Shown here piece after piece: positions 45,260 through 53,027 of a stretch of DNA of 64,000 nucleotides; the stretch's first letter is position 1, and each line of letters opens with the position of its first letter. The position numbers were made by a program, and so were the translations under genes. The stretch is taken from contig NZ_JAGQDE010000006.1 of assembly GCF_018069755.1 (NCBI RefSeq), positions 1 through 64,000 on the forward strand, in the 5' to 3' direction. The stretch is from Ideonella aquatica. GTDB taxonomy: Bacteria; Pseudomonadota; Gammaproteobacteria; Burkholderiales; Burkholderiaceae_C. Below the pieces are notes generated by a model. It was not told the origin of the DNA. It did no database searches and saw nothing but the letters and a program-made list of their open reading frames with translations.

Positions 45260-45476
45260 GGTGTACCTCTGAAGTTGGGATGAAGCGATCCGCTGGTGGA
45301 GGGCGGACGAGGCAAATCTTGCGCGGCGGCGCCGGCACTGCACATCCTGACGGTTGGGGGGGGGCGCGGTCGGCGGGCTTTGCCGTGGCAGGCGGATCGT
45401 TCAGGCTTGTCGCTGGTCAATATGCGCCGTGGGCAAACTTCGAATACTGGCGCGCTGCGCCTGACCGGAACGCCCG

Positions 45477-47135
45477 ATGGAACCCACCGCCCCCGCCCGC
45501 CAGATCCTGCTGGGTGACGAAGCCGTTGCCCGCGGCGCGATCGATGCCGGCCTGAGTGCCGCCTACGCCTACCCGGGCACGCCCTCGACCGAGATCTTCC
45601 AGACCCTCCAGACCCAGGCGCGCGCACTGGGCCTGCCGGTGCAAGGCCTGTGGTCGACCAACGAGAAAGTGGCGCTGGAAGAAGGCGTGGGCGTGTCCTA
45701 CGCCGGCCAGCGCGCGCTGGTGGCGATGAAGCACGTGGGCCTGAATGTGGCGGCCGACCCGTTCATGAACGTGGCGGTGTCGGGCACCCATGGCGGTCTG
45801 GTGGTGGTGGTGGCCGACGACCCCGGCATGCACAGCTCTCAGAACGAGCAGGACTCGCGCTACTTCGCCGACTTCGCCATGGTCCCCTGCCTGGAGCCGG
45901 CCGACCAGCAGCAGTGCTATGACTTCACCCGCGAGGCCTTCGAGCTGTCGGAGCGGCTGCAGCTGCCGGTGCTGCTGCGCCTGGTCACCCGCCTGGCCCA
46001 CAGCCGCTCGGCGGTGCAGCCGGCCGCGCGCCGCGCGCCCAACCCGCCTGGCTGGGTGCCCGATCCCGAGCGCTTCACGCTGATCCCCGCCAACGCCCGC
46101 AAGGCCTATGCCGCGTTGGTGGACAAGCAGGCGGCGCTGCAGAACTGGAGCGCCGGGCAGGCAGCCAACCCGCTGCAGATCGCTGGCGAGGGCCGCCCTG
46201 GCATCCTGGTCAGCGGCATTGCCTGGAACTACCTGGTCGAGGCGCTGGGCGACGATCTGGCCGGCTACAACCTGCTGCGCATCGGCGCCTATCCGCTGCC
46301 GGTGGCGCGCATCCGTGCGCTGCTCGACGCCTCCAGCGAGGTCATGGTGGTCGAGGAGGGCTACCCCTTCATCGAACGCCAGGTCAGCGCACTGGGCCTG
46401 ATGCGCGAGCGCCGCATCACCGGCAAGCTCAGTGGCGCGCTGCCGCGCACGGGTGAGCTGAACCAGGACGCGGTGCGCCGCGCCTTTGGGCTGCCGGTGG
46501 CGCCGGTGCTGCAGGTCCCCGGCCTGGCCGAGGTGCTGGCGCCGCGCCCGCCGCGGCTGTGCGACAAGTGTCCTCACACCGATGCCTACCTGGCGATCAA
46601 GGAGGTCATCGCCGAGTTGGGCAACGATGTGCGGGTGATGGGCGATATCGGCTGCTACTCGCTGGGCACGCTCGAGCCGCTGCGCGCCATCCACTCGTGC
46701 CTGTGCATGGGCTCGTCGATCGGCATGGCCATTGGTGCCGCGCACGCCGGCATGAGCCCGGCGCTGTGCGTGATCGGCGACGGCACCTTCACCCACTCGG
46801 GCATGGCGCCCCTGCTGGATGCGGTGCAGGCGCAGGTCAACATCAAGGTCTTCATCCTCGACAACTCGATCGTCGCGATGACCGGCGGCCAGCCCACCGC
46901 TGCCACCGACGAGCAGGTGGTGGACCTGGTGGCCGGCCTGGGCGTGCCGCGCGCGCACATCCGCGTGGTCGAGCCCACGCGCCACCAGAAGGACCACACG
47001 GTGGCCGTGATCCGCCAGGAGCTGGCCTACGAGGGCCTGTCGGTGATCATCGCGCGGCGTGCCTGCGTGACCTACGCCAAGGAGATCAAGGCGCTCAAGC
47101 ACGCCCGCGGCGAGACCCCGGTGGTGGCCGCATGA
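45477..47135 (+). CDS. iorA: Indolepyruvate ferredoxin oxidoreductase alpha-like subunit without ferredoxin domain
   Basis: A 552-residue thiamine-diphosphate enzyme. The N-terminal pyrimidine-binding half (LLGDEAVARGAIDAGLSAAYAYPG) is followed by a transketolase C-like region and the cofactor-binding half CDKCPHTDAYL...GDGTFTHSGMAPLLD...ILDNSIVAMTGGQ. This matches IorA, which oxidatively decarboxylates aryl pyruvates. Archaeal IorA ends with two [4Fe-4S] clusters, but this protein stops after RRACVTYAKEIKALKHARG with no CxxCxxC motif. The short form must use a separate electron acceptor. It overlaps iorB by 4 bp. Confidence 0.88.
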   Translation: MEPTAPARQILLGDEAVARGAIDAGLSAAYAYPGTPSTEIFQTLQTQARALGLPVQGLWSTNEKVALEEGVGVSYAGQRALVAMKHVGLNVAADPFMNVAVSGTHGGLVVVVADDPGMHSSQNEQDSRYFADFAMVPCLEPADQQQCYDFTREAFELSERLQLPVLLRLVTRLAHSRSAVQPAARRAPNPPGWVPDPERFTLIPANARKAYAALVDKQAALQNWSAGQAANPLQIAGEGRPGILVSGIAWNYLVEALGDDLAGYNLLRIGAYPLPVARIRALLDASSEVMVVEEGYPFIERQVSALGLMRERRITGKLSGALPRTGELNQDAVRRAFGLPVAPVLQVPGLAEVLAPRPPRLCDKCPHTDAYLAIKEVIAELGNDVRVMGDIGCYSLGTLEPLRAIHSCLCMGSSIGMAIGAAHAGMSPALCVIGDGTFTHSGMAPLLDAVQAQVNIKVFILDNSIVAMTGGQPTAATDEQVVDLVAGLGVPRAHIRVVEPTRHQKDHTVAVIRQELAYEGLSVIIARRACVTYAKEIKALKHARGETPVVAA

Positions 47136-47914
47136 AGCTCGACCTGGTGCTGGGCGGCGTGGGCGGCCAGGGCGTGCTGTCGATGGCCTGGGTGATCGAC
47201 CAGGCGGCGCATGCGGCCGGCCTGCATGTCAAACAGTCTGAAGTGCATGGCATGGCGCAGCGCGGCGGCGCGGTGTCGGCCTGCGTGCGCCTGTCCGACC
47301 GGCCGGTGGCCAGCGACCTGATCGCCGCCGGCTCGGCCGCGGTGGTGGCCGCGGTGGAGCCGCTCGAGGCCCTGCGCTACACGCCGCTGCTGCACACCGA
47401 AGGCACGGTGGTCAGCGACGTGACGCCGCTGGTCAACATCGACCACTATCCGGACCTGGAAACCCTGCTGGAAGTGCTGTACTCACTGCCCCGGCTGGTG
47501 GCCCTGGACGCCACCCGCCTGGCCCACGCCGCCGGCACCGTGAAGGCGCAGAACACCGTGGTGCTGGGCGCCACCGCACCGCTGCTGCCGCTGCCGCTGG
47601 ACGCGCTGGAGACGCAGCTGCAGGCCTTGTTCGAGCCCAAGGGCGAGCGCATCGTGCAGGCCAATCTGCGCGCTTTCCGCAAGGGTGTGGCGGCCACCGG
47701 CTTCGTGCAGGCGATGCGCGCGGCGGGCGTGCCCTCGGCGCGGTTGGCGCGGGTCAGCAGCCGGCTGGCCTTTGCGCCGCACCCGGCGGAGCCGGCGCTG
47801 CTGGCCGCCTGGGCCCAGCGCCTGTTGGGCCCGCATGGCGAGGCCACGGCGATGCAGGTCTGGGCGGCGCCCAAGCTGCTGCCGCTGGACGCGGTGCATG
47901 CGGTGACCGCCTGA
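47132..47914 (+). CDS. iorB: Indolepyruvate oxidoreductase beta-like subunit
   Basis: This 260-residue gamma-type subunit of the 2-oxoacid oxidoreductase family starts LVLGGVGGQGVLSMAWVI, with the nucleotide-like loop GxGGQG, and contains KQSEVHGMAQRGGAVSACVRL, the invariant family motif that contacts CoA or substrate. The middle has VVLGATAPLLPLPLDALE, as in IorB. The C-terminal extension (about residues 175-260) is longer than the archaeal form. Translationally coupled to iorA (ATGA overlap). Confidence 0.88.
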   Translation: MKLDLVLGGVGGQGVLSMAWVIDQAAHAAGLHVKQSEVHGMAQRGGAVSACVRLSDRPVASDLIAAGSAAVVAAVEPLEALRYTPLLHTEGTVVSDVTPLVNIDHYPDLETLLEVLYSLPRLVALDATRLAHAAGTVKAQNTVVLGATAPLLPLPLDALETQLQALFEPKGERIVQANLRAFRKGVAATGFVQAMRAAGVPSARLARVSSRLAFAPHPAEPALLAAWAQRLLGPHGEATAMQVWAAPKLLPLDAVHAVTA

Positions 47915-47963
47915 ACTACGATGGGGCGGTGACACCGTCCCCACCCACGCCCGCCGTCCGCTG

Positions 47964-48953
47964 ATGGGCCAGCGCGTCTTTCTGCTCGGTGCCAGCGGCA
48001 CCATCGGCCTGGCCACCGCGCAGGCGCTGCGCGACCGCGGTCACCAGGTCACCGCGCTGGTGCGGCCACGCGCCGGCGTGCTGGGGCGCCTGACGCCCGC
48101 CGATCTGGCGCGTCAGCTGCCGGGCGTGGACTGGCGCGCAGGCGATGTCACGGACGCCGACTCGCTGGCGCGCGACGGCTTCGCCGGCCAGCGCTTCGAC
48201 ACCCTGGTGTCCTGCCTGGCCTCGCGCCATGGCGCCCCGGACGATGCCTGGGCGATCGAGCACCGCGCGCCCGCGCAAGCGCTGCGCCTGGCACGCCAGG
48301 CCGGCGTGGCGCGGGTGGTGCTGCTGTCGGCGATCTGCGTGCAAAAGCCTCGGCTGGCCTTTCAGCACGCCAAGCTGGCGCTGGAGCGCGAGCTGATCGA
48401 CTCGGGCCTGGACCACGCCATCGTGCGCCCCACCGCCTTCTTCAAGTCGCTGTCGGGCCAGATCGAGCGGGTGCGCCGCGGCCAGCCCTTTCTGGTGTTC
48501 GGCGACGGCACCCTCACCGCCTGCAAGCCGATCGGCAACGAGGACCTGGCGGCCTACCTGGCCGACTGCGTGGACGATCCCGCCGGCCACCGCGGCATCC
48601 TGCCGATCGGCGGCCCCGGCGAGGCAATCACGCCGCGCGCCCAGGGCGAACTGCTGTTCTCGCTGCTGGGCCGCCCGCCGCGCTTTCGCCAGGTGCCGGT
48701 GGCGCTGCTGGACGGCGTGGTCGGCCTGCTGGGCACGCTGGGCCGGGCTTGGCCGGCGCTGGCGGCCAAGGCCGAGCTGGCGCGCATCGGCCGCTACTAC
48801 GCCACCGAGTCGATGCTGGTGTGGGATGCAACGCGCGGCCGCTACGACGCACAGGCCACGCCCGCCACCGGCCGACAGACGCTGGCGGAACATTACCGCC
48901 AACGGCTCGCAGGCGAGCGCAGCGACGAGCGCGGCGACCACGCCATCTTCTAG
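47964..48953 (+). CDS. bciA: BciA-like divinyl chlorophyllide 8-vinyl reductase family protein
   Basis: This 329-residue atypical short-chain reductase has the NAD(P) motif VFLLGASGTIGLATA. Diagnostic blocks match BciA: VSCLASRHGAPDDAWAIEHRA, VVLLSAICVQKPRLAFQHAKLALE, IVRPTAFFKSLSGQ, DGTLTACKPI and IGRYYATESMLVWD. BciA reduces the C8 vinyl group of divinyl (proto)chlorophyllide in bacteriochlorophyll synthesis. No other pigment genes are in the window, so the function depends on whether the genome has a photosynthesis cluster. The ATG at 47964 has no clear ribosome binding site; a TACGAT box lies at 47917-47922. Confidence 0.85.
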   Translation: MGQRVFLLGASGTIGLATAQALRDRGHQVTALVRPRAGVLGRLTPADLARQLPGVDWRAGDVTDADSLARDGFAGQRFDTLVSCLASRHGAPDDAWAIEHRAPAQALRLARQAGVARVVLLSAICVQKPRLAFQHAKLALERELIDSGLDHAIVRPTAFFKSLSGQIERVRRGQPFLVFGDGTLTACKPIGNEDLAAYLADCVDDPAGHRGILPIGGPGEAITPRAQGELLFSLLGRPPRFRQVPVALLDGVVGLLGTLGRAWPALAAKAELARIGRYYATESMLVWDATRGRYDAQATPATGRQTLAEHYRQRLAGERSDERGDHAIF

Positions 48954-49009
48954 GTCATTGGCGTCGCGACTACATTGCGGGCCATCGTCTGGCCAGTCCG
49001 GAGTCGCCC

Positions 49010-49375
49010 ATGTCCCTGTCGGTCAAGTCCGTCCTTGAAGGCACCGAAAAGGCCTTTCTGATGTTGATCGCCGTCTGCACCGTGGTGGCCATGGGACAGG
49101 AGGTGATGCAGCTGCTGGCGCTGCGCCGGGTCGAGCTGAAGGACCTGCTGCTGATGTTCATCTACGCCGAGGTGCTGGGCATGCTCGGCGCCTTCTACGC
49201 CAGCCACCGCATCCCGATCACGATTCCGCTGTTCATCGCGATGACCGCGCTGGCGCGGCTGATCATCCTGCAGGGCAAGGAGGCCGACCCGTCGATCCTG
49301 CTCTACGAGAGCGGCGCCATTTTGCTGATCGCCGTGGCCTGCTGGGTCATCGGCCGCATCCGTCCACACGAGTGA
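49010..49375 (+). CDS. PsiE-family membrane protein
   Basis: This 121-residue protein has four predicted membrane helices. The PsiE pattern is visible in ELKDLLLMFIYAEVLGMLGAFY, HRIPITIPLFIAMTALARLIIL and ILLYESGAILLIAVACWVIGRI. PsiE is named for phosphate-starvation induction in E. coli, and the role is unknown. A TACATT box (48971-48976) lies 33 bases before the ATG. The next gene, purU, has its own -10 box 17 bp after this stop. Confidence 0.82.
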   Translation: MSLSVKSVLEGTEKAFLMLIAVCTVVAMGQEVMQLLALRRVELKDLLLMFIYAEVLGMLGAFYASHRIPITIPLFIAMTALARLIILQGKEADPSILLYESGAILLIAVACWVIGRIRPHE

Positions 49376-49392
49376 GCCGGCCGGGGCGTCCT

Positions 49393-49398
49393 TACAAT
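49393..49398 (+). promoter_or_regulatory. -10 box TACAAT, short-leader start for purU
   Basis: TACAAT ends nine bases before the purU ATG at 49408, predicting a leader of at most a few bases. No Shine-Dalgarno sequence is visible. Confidence 0.5.
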
Positions 49399-49407
49399 CA
49401 CGCCCCC

Positions 49408-50292
49408 ATGAGCCGGCCCCACGAATTCATCCTCACCCTGTCCTGCCCGGACGCCAAGGGCATCGTCCACAGCGTCTCGGGCCTGCTGTACCAGGCCGGC
49501 TGCAACATCATCGATTCGCAGCAGTTTGGCGACGTGCAGGACGAGGGCGCCACCGGCCTGTTCTTCATGCGCGTGCACTTCGAGGCGCCCGAGCACCTGG
49601 CCAGCGTGGACACGCTGGACAAGCTGTTCGGCCATGTGCGCGCCCAGTTCACGATGGACGCCCGCTTCCACGCGGTGGACGCGCGCCCGCGCGTGCTGCT
49701 GATGGTCAGCCAGCACGGCCACTGCCTGAACGACCTGCTGTTCCGCTGGAAGAGCGGCCAGCTGCCAATGGACATCCGCGCCGTCGTCAGCAACCACACC
49801 ACCTTCACCGACCTGGCGGCCAGCTACGGCCTGCCCTTCCACCACCTGCCGCTGGCCGGCGGCTCCAGCGCCGAGGTCAAGCGCGCCCAGGAGCGCCAGG
49901 TCGAGGCGATCGCCCTGGCCGAGGACATCGACCTGGTGGTGCTGGCGCGCTACATGCAGATCCTGTCGCCCGAGTTCTGCCAGGCGCTGCGCGGGCGGGC
50001 GATCAACATCCACCACAGCTTCCTGCCCAGCTTCAAGGGCGCCAAGCCTTACTACCAGGCGCACACCCGCGGTGTGAAGCTGATCGGCGCCACCGCCCAC
50101 TACGTGACGCCCGACCTCGACGAGGGCCCGATCATCGAGCAGGACGTGGCACGGGTGGACCACTCGCTGTCAGCCGAGGACCTGACCGCGGTGGGCCGCG
50201 ATGTGGAATGCGTGGTGCTGGCGCGCGCGGTGCGCTGGCATGTGGAGCGGCGGGTGCTGATGAACGGCCACCGCACGGTGGTGTTCCGCTGA
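49408..50292 (+). CDS. purU: Formyltetrahydrofolate deformylase
   Basis: Hydrolyses 10-formyltetrahydrofolate to formate and tetrahydrofolate, supplying formate for purine synthesis and balancing the folate pool. The 294 residues have an N-terminal ACT domain (FILTLSCPDAKGIVHSVSGLL). The catalytic formyltransferase-fold domain has the Asn-His pair in INIHHSFLPSFKGAKPY and the Asp in AHYVTPDLDEGPIIEQD. Length and order are typical of PurU. The start at 49408 excludes a 12-residue upstream extension with no family similarity. Confidence 0.94.
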   Translation: MSRPHEFILTLSCPDAKGIVHSVSGLLYQAGCNIIDSQQFGDVQDEGATGLFFMRVHFEAPEHLASVDTLDKLFGHVRAQFTMDARFHAVDARPRVLLMVSQHGHCLNDLLFRWKSGQLPMDIRAVVSNHTTFTDLAASYGLPFHHLPLAGGSSAEVKRAQERQVEAIALAEDIDLVVLARYMQILSPEFCQALRGRAINIHHSFLPSFKGAKPYYQAHTRGVKLIGATAHYVTPDLDEGPIIEQDVARVDHSLSAEDLTAVGRDVECVVLARAVRWHVERRVLMNGHRTVVFR

Positions 50293-50293
50293 C

Positions 50294-50746
50294 ATGCCGC
50301 GCGTCGGCAAAGCCCAGGCCGCGATGCTGCTGGCATCGCCCGACGACGCCGAGGCACGCTTTTACGAGGCGCTGCGTGAGGCCGACCTGGACAAGCTGAT
50401 GTCGCTGTGGGCCGAGGACGACGAGGTGGTGTGCATCCACCCCGGCGGCCCGCGCATGGTGGGCTGGGAGGCGGTGCGGGTGGCCTTCGAGGCGGTGTTC
50501 AGCAACGGCCCGATCCATGTGCAGCCCAGCAATGTGCGGCGCATCCACACCATGGACAGCGCGGTGCACAGCGTGGTGGAGCAGATCGAGCTGCGCACCG
50601 ACGAAGGCGTGCGCACCGGCTACGTGATGGCCACCAATGTCTACGCCAAGACCGCCCAGGGCTGGCGGCTGGTGATGCACCACGCCAGCCCCGGCACGCC
50701 GCACGAGCCACCCGAGCTGGTCGAGACCCCGTCGGTGCTGCACTGA
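50294..50746 (+). CDS. SnoaL/NTF2-like fold protein
   Basis: This 150-residue protein has the NTF2-like alpha+beta cone: FYEALREADLDKLMSLWAEDDEVVCIHPGGPRMVGWEAV, then IELRTDEGVRTGYVMATNVYAKTAQGWRLVMHHAS. Proteins of this type include ketosteroid-isomerase-like enzymes, and most are uncharacterised. The gene starts one base after the purU stop, and its own stop shares a base with the next ATG, so purU, this gene and the hydrolase form one transcription unit. Confidence 0.8.
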   Translation: MPRVGKAQAAMLLASPDDAEARFYEALREADLDKLMSLWAEDDEVVCIHPGGPRMVGWEAVRVAFEAVFSNGPIHVQPSNVRRIHTMDSAVHSVVEQIELRTDEGVRTGYVMATNVYAKTAQGWRLVMHHASPGTPHEPPELVETPSVLH

Positions 50747-51717
50747 TGCACAACCACCGCGGGCCGCGCTGGCTGCCCGGCGGCCACGCGCAGACGATCT
50801 GGCCGGCGCTGTGGTCGCGCCACCATCTGGGGCCGCGGCCACGCTATACGCGCGAGCGCTGGGACACGCCGGACGGCGACTTCGTCGACATCGACTTCCT
50901 GCAGACCGAGGCGCCCGCCGACGCCCCCTGGCTGGTGCTGTTCCATGGTCTGGAGGGCTCCTCGTCCAGCGCCTATGCGCTGGCCTTTGCCGAGGTGGCG
51001 CGCCAGCGCGGCTGGCACTACGCGGTGCCACACTTCCGCGGCTGCTCGGGCGAGCTCAACCGCGCGCCGCGTGCGTACCACTCGGGCGACTTTGCCGAGA
51101 TCGGCTGGATCCTGGCGCGGCTGCGCCAGCGCGCCGCCGCCCCGCTGCGGGTGGTGGGCATCTCGCTGGGCGGCAACGCGCTGCTGCGCTGGGCCCAGGA
51201 AAGCGGCGACAGCGCGGCCGCCACCGCCGCCGCGGTGGCCGCGGTGTGCTCGCCGATCGACCTGGTGGCCGGTGGCCTGGCGCTGGGCCGCGGCCTGAAC
51301 CGGCGCGTCTACACGCCGATGTTCCTGCACAGCATGCTGCCCAAGGCGCTGGCCAAGTGGGCGCAGCACCCGGGCCTGTTCGACCGCGACCGCCTGCGCG
51401 CCGCACGCACGCTGTTCGAGTTCGACGAGGTCTTCACCGGCCCGCTGCACGGCTTCAAGGGCGCGCTGGACTACTGGACCCGCGCCTCGGCCAAGCCGCA
51501 CCTGGCGGCCATCCGCATCCCGGCGCTGGTGGTGAATGCGCTGAACGACCCCTTCGTGCCCGCCGCCTGCCTGCCGCGCGCCCACGAGGTGGGCCGCTGC
51601 GTGACGCTGTGGCAGCCGCCGCACGGCGGCCATGTGGGCTTTGCCAGCGGCCGATTCCCCGGCCACGTCACGGCCATGCCGCAGGCGGTGAGCGCCTGGC
51701 TGGCCGATCACGCGTAA
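50746..51717 (+). CDS. YheT-family alpha/beta hydrolase
   Basis: This 323-residue hydrolase begins with the family start PRWLPGGHAQTIWPAL. The oxyanion region is LVLFHGLEGSSSSAYAL, followed by HFRGCSGELNR, the nucleophile elbow GISLGGNALLRW, the Asp in NALNDPFVP and the His in PPHGGHVGF. The complete triad and length match the YheT/UPF0017 esterase-like family; the physiological substrate is unknown. The ATG overlaps the preceding stop (TGATG). Confidence 0.88.
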   Translation: MHNHRGPRWLPGGHAQTIWPALWSRHHLGPRPRYTRERWDTPDGDFVDIDFLQTEAPADAPWLVLFHGLEGSSSSAYALAFAEVARQRGWHYAVPHFRGCSGELNRAPRAYHSGDFAEIGWILARLRQRAAAPLRVVGISLGGNALLRWAQESGDSAAATAAAVAAVCSPIDLVAGGLALGRGLNRRVYTPMFLHSMLPKALAKWAQHPGLFDRDRLRAARTLFEFDEVFTGPLHGFKGALDYWTRASAKPHLAAIRIPALVVNALNDPFVPAACLPRAHEVGRCVTLWQPPHGGHVGFASGRFPGHVTAMPQAVSAWLADHA

Positions 51718-51726
51718 GCTGCGCCC

Positions 51727-52242
51727 ATGGACGAGATCGTCAAGGCCGCGCTGGCCAAGTGGCCCCACGTGCCCGCCTGCCACGACTGGCTGGCGCTGGA
51801 CGCGCGCGGCGACTGGTACATGCGCGACGAGCGCATCCAGCGCGCCGGTCCGTTCCCGCAGGTCAAGGGCAGCGCGATCCGCCACGACAAGCTGCGCGCC
51901 TTCATCCATCGCAACTACGAGGCCGACGCGCAGGGCGCCTGGTACTTCCAGAACGGCCCGCAGCGGGTGTACGTGACCTTGGAGGCCGCGCCCTATGTGT
52001 GGCGGGTGGATGGGCGCGGTGCACTGCAGTCGCACACCGGCCTGGCCGCGCAGGCCCGCCAGGCCTGGCTGGACGAGGCGGGCCGGCTGTTCCTGGCGAC
52101 CGACACCGGCTTCGGCATCGTCCACCCGCAGGACATGCTGGCCGCCTCCGACGCGCTGGAGCGCGGCGACTGGCCGCTGGCCGAGCTGCCCTTTGCGCAG
52201 ATGCCGGCGCGCTTTGGCTACCAGCTGCACCCGCAGCCATGA
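51727..52242 (+). CDS. Conserved betaproteobacterial protein of unknown function
   Basis: A 171-residue soluble protein that looks like a family of DUF2946/DUF2944-type Burkholderiales proteins, though the exact family number is uncertain. It is aromatic-rich with repeated short motifs (DWLALDARGDWYMRDER, GAWYFQNGPQRVYVTLEAAPYVWRV), suggesting a compact beta-rich fold. It has no signal peptide and no catalytic motif. TAAGCT (51715-51720) lies just before the ATG. The stop overlaps the hairpin that terminates the convergent cytochrome gene. Confidence 0.65.
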   Translation: MDEIVKAALAKWPHVPACHDWLALDARGDWYMRDERIQRAGPFPQVKGSAIRHDKLRAFIHRNYEADAQGAWYFQNGPQRVYVTLEAAPYVWRVDGRGALQSHTGLAAQARQAWLDEAGRLFLATDTGFGIVHPQDMLAASDALERGDWPLAELPFAQMPARFGYQLHPQP

Positions 52243-52265
52243 AAAAAGCCGCCCGAAGGCGGCTT
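52242..52265 (-). terminator. Intrinsic terminator of the cytochrome c gene
   Basis: On the minus strand AAGCCGCC/GGCGGCTT (52246-52253 with 52258-52265, 4-base loop) is followed by a six-T run. It begins inside the stop codon of the convergent gene, so it may also end that transcript. Confidence 0.85.
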
Positions 52266-52288
52266 CATCGCGCGGTGCGCAGCGCGGT

Positions 52289-52789
52289 TTATTTGGCCGC
52301 TTCGGCCGGCGCCTTGGGCTCGTCGAACTTGGCGCCACCGGCATTGGCCATGTAGACCACAGCGCGGCCAATTTCGAGGTCGGAGGTGTCGCCACCGCCT
52401 TGTGCGGGCATGCTGTTCTTGCCCTTGAGCGCCGAAGTCAGCAGCGCCTCGTAGCCGGTCTTGATGCGCGGGCCCCAGGCGGCAGCGTCGCCAAACTTGG
52501 GGGCGCCCAGCGCGCCAGCGGCGTGGCAGGCAGCGCAGACGGCCTTGTAGACTTCTTCGCCGGCGCGCGGCGCACCGCCGCCGCTGGCGACCTTGACCTC
52601 GACCGTGCCCACCGGCTGCAGACGCTCGGCGATCGCCTGCGCCTCGGCCTCCGTGTCGCTCATCTTCTTGCTGTTGGGCAGGAAGAAAATGCCCACCAGC
52701 ACCGCCAGCAGGGCGACCACCGCCAGGGTGACCAGGTTCTTGGAACTGGCCTCGCCGCGTTGACGGGCCGGGGTGTGAACGTCGCGCAT
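52289..52789 (-). CDS. Membrane-anchored c5-type cytochrome
   Basis: This 166-residue protein has one N-terminal membrane helix (NLVTLAVVALLAVLVGIFFL), a linker and a c-type heme domain with CAACH (AVCAACHAAGALGAPK). A probable axial Met lies in KNSMPAQGG, and RAVVYMANAGG closes the domain as in cytochrome c5 (CycB/cyt c551-like). It would carry electrons in the periplasm, for example between the bc1 complex and an oxidase. The start at 52789 has GAGG at correct spacing; an ATG six codons upstream does not. The C-terminal tail is Lys/Ala/Glu-rich. Confidence 0.88.
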   Translation of the reverse strand: MRDVHTPARQRGEASSKNLVTLAVVALLAVLVGIFFLPNSKKMSDTEAEAQAIAERLQPVGTVEVKVASGGGAPRAGEEVYKAVCAACHAAGALGAPKFGDAAAWGPRIKTGYEALLTSALKGKNSMPAQGGGDTSDLEIGRAVVYMANAGGAKFDEPKAPAEAAK

Positions 52790-52906
52790 GGGATCCTCGG
52801 GGGGCATGAAAGGGGGTTGTCAGGCCGGTCCCCGCAGGCCGGGGAACATCAACCCGGGATTATAGGCTGGGCCTCCGGGTGATCCCTGACTCGGGCTTGA
52901 CACTGC

Positions 52907-52912
52907 TAGAAT
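52907..52912 (+). promoter_or_regulatory. -10 box TAGAAT of tRNA-Arg with GC-rich discriminator
   Basis: TAGAAT is followed by CCGCGG, a GC-rich discriminator as in stringently controlled stable-RNA promoters. The predicted start point is about 11 bases before the mature tRNA 5' end. A TTGACA lies only 4 bp upstream, too close to be the -35 box. Confidence 0.6.
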
Positions 52913-52929
52913 CCGCGGCTTCCTGCGCT

Positions 52930-53005
52930 GCGCCCGTAGCTCAATGGATAGAGTACTGGCCTCCGAAGCCAGGGGTTGCTGGTTCGATCCCAGCCGGGCG
53001 CGCCA
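52930..53005 (+). tRNA. tRNA-Arg, anticodon CCG
   Basis: Acceptor strands GCGCCCG (52930-52936) and CGGGCGC (52995-53001) pair over 7 bp, with discriminator G and an encoded CCA. The D arm contains AGCTCAATGGATAGAGT, and the anticodon stem CTGGC/GCCAG carries the loop CTCCGAA with anticodon CCG. The T arm holds GGTTCGATCC. It reads CGG arginine codons. Confidence 0.96.
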
Positions 53006-53027
53006 CCCAGCCAGGGATCACTGCTGC

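Noticed and set aside
52897-52902. TTGACA upstream of tRNA-Arg as a -35 box
   Set aside because: It stands only 4 bp from TAGAAT, far from the 16-18 bp needed, and no -10 lies 17 bp after it.
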